NCBI GenBank assembly: GCA_946007445.1
Contig: CAMGAL010000134.1
Coordinates: 1-6,314 of the forward strand
Source of the DNA: an uncultured Mediterranea sp.
GTDB taxonomy: Bacteria > Bacteroidota > Bacteroidia > Bacteroidales > Bacteroidaceae
Length of the DNA: 6,314 nt
Direction: 5' to 3'
This document shows positions 6,128 to 6,314 of the stretch, piece by piece. A program made the position numbers and the translations under genes. The stretch's first letter is position 1. Every line of letters starts with the position of its first letter. The notes beneath the pieces were generated by a model. It was not told the DNA's origin, searched no databases, and saw only the letters and a program-made list of their open reading frames with translations.

Positions 6128-6314
6128 ATGATGAATCATAGAATCTTTCTGACGGGACTGCTGCTCTGCCTGCTGTCGATGGCAGGCCGTGCGCAAGCTC
6201 CCAAATGGGCCGAGAAGGCCCGTCGTGCCGTATTGTTTGTTGCTACCTACGATGCTGACGGCAAGCTGCTGCATACCGGCAACGGCTTCTTTGTCACGGA
6301 GCAGGGTGTGGCCC
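6128..6314 (+). CDS. Exported protein, probable trypsin-like serine protease (partial, 3' end outside window)
   Basis: Sixty-two codons are visible before the window ends. Residues 1-24 form a clear Sec signal peptide: MMNHR, a hydrophobic core IFLTGLLLCLLSMAG, then RAQAPKW. Signal peptidase I could cut after A22, leaving an N-terminal Gln as is common in Bacteroidota, or after A24. The mature start KWAEKARRAVLFVATYD followed by GNGFFVTEQGVA (about 51-62) resembles the first strands of HtrA/trypsin-like peptidases, where the G-x-G-F-F/I-V motif precedes the catalytic His. The catalytic triad would lie beyond the window, so activity cannot be judged. From memory, Bacteroides species often carry a protease-like gene after rlmB. 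It follows rlmB by 9 nt. Two adjacent ATGs (6128 and 6131) are possible starts. The CDS is secure; the protease call is moderate. Confidence 0.72.
   Translation, partial: MMNHRIFLTGLLLCLLSMAGRAQAPKWAEKARRAVLFVATYDADGKLLHTGNGFFVTEQGVA

Larger units (their letters stand above)
505..6314 (+). other. Probable operon: dnaN, exonuclease, coaBC, recN, rlmB, exported protease-like gene
   Basis: Six plus-strand genes are separated by 19, 10, 4, 13 and 9 nt. None of these gaps has room for a full Bacteroidota promoter, and no stem-loop with a T-run terminator is visible in them. The simplest reading is one transcript from the promoter at 425-456, possibly extending past the right edge. Promoters hidden inside coding sequence cannot be excluded by eye. 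Confidence 0.7.

Noticed and set aside
6128..6199. Possible lipoprotein signal (LLLC in the exported protein)
   Set aside because: The residue before Cys is Leu, not Gly, Ala or Ser, and the Cys is in the middle of the hydrophobic core; a signal peptidase I site at about residues 22-24 fits better.
1..6314. tRNA, rRNA, CRISPR array, insertion sequence, prophage or defence genes
   Set aside because: Apart from the gap at 337-504, nearly every base lies in an assigned gene. I saw no repeat array, terminal inverted repeat, transposase motif or tRNA-like fold.

Overview
The window looks like chromosome from a member of the Bacteroidales, most likely a GC-rich Bacteroidaceae (Bacteroides, Phocaeicola, Mediterranea or a relative). 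Three things suggest this. The proteins read like their Bacteroides counterparts. The one real intergenic region carries a perfect copy of the Bacteroidota -7 promoter element (TAnnTTTG). The gene starts depend little on Shine-Dalgarno sequences. The genus is an inference from remembered family sequences, not from a search.

Layout. At the left edge, on the minus strand, is the start of a DUF3127-family gene (1-336, running off the window) whose protein resembles an SSB-type OB fold. A 168-bp AT-richer divergent intergenic region follows (337-504), with a candidate promoter facing each way. The rest is a plus-strand cluster with gaps of only 4 to 19 nt: dnaN (sliding clamp, 505-1629), a DEDDh 3'-5' exonuclease with an ExoX-like C-terminal domain (1649-2419), coaBC (coenzyme A synthesis, 2430-3668), recN (SMC-like repair ATPase, 3673-5343), rlmB (SPOUT 2'-O-ribose RNA methyltransferase, 5357-6118), and the start of an exported protein that is probably a trypsin-like serine protease (6128 to beyond the right edge).

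How the genes fit together. Four of the seven (DUF3127 OB-like protein, clamp, exonuclease, RecN) plausibly act on DNA in replication or break repair. The other three serve CoA synthesis, ribosomal RNA modification and the cell envelope. The spacing suggests one transcript from the dnaN promoter, with no visible internal promoter or terminator. All complete genes are intact and full length for their families.

Novelty. This is mainly a conserved housekeeping block. I see no mobile element, CRISPR array, RNA gene, prophage or defence system. The points most worth a second look are a possible clamp-binding peptide just after the exonuclease core, beside the clamp gene; the uncharacterised OB-like protein divergent from dnaN; and replacement of two classical active-site residues in the CoaC half of CoaBC.
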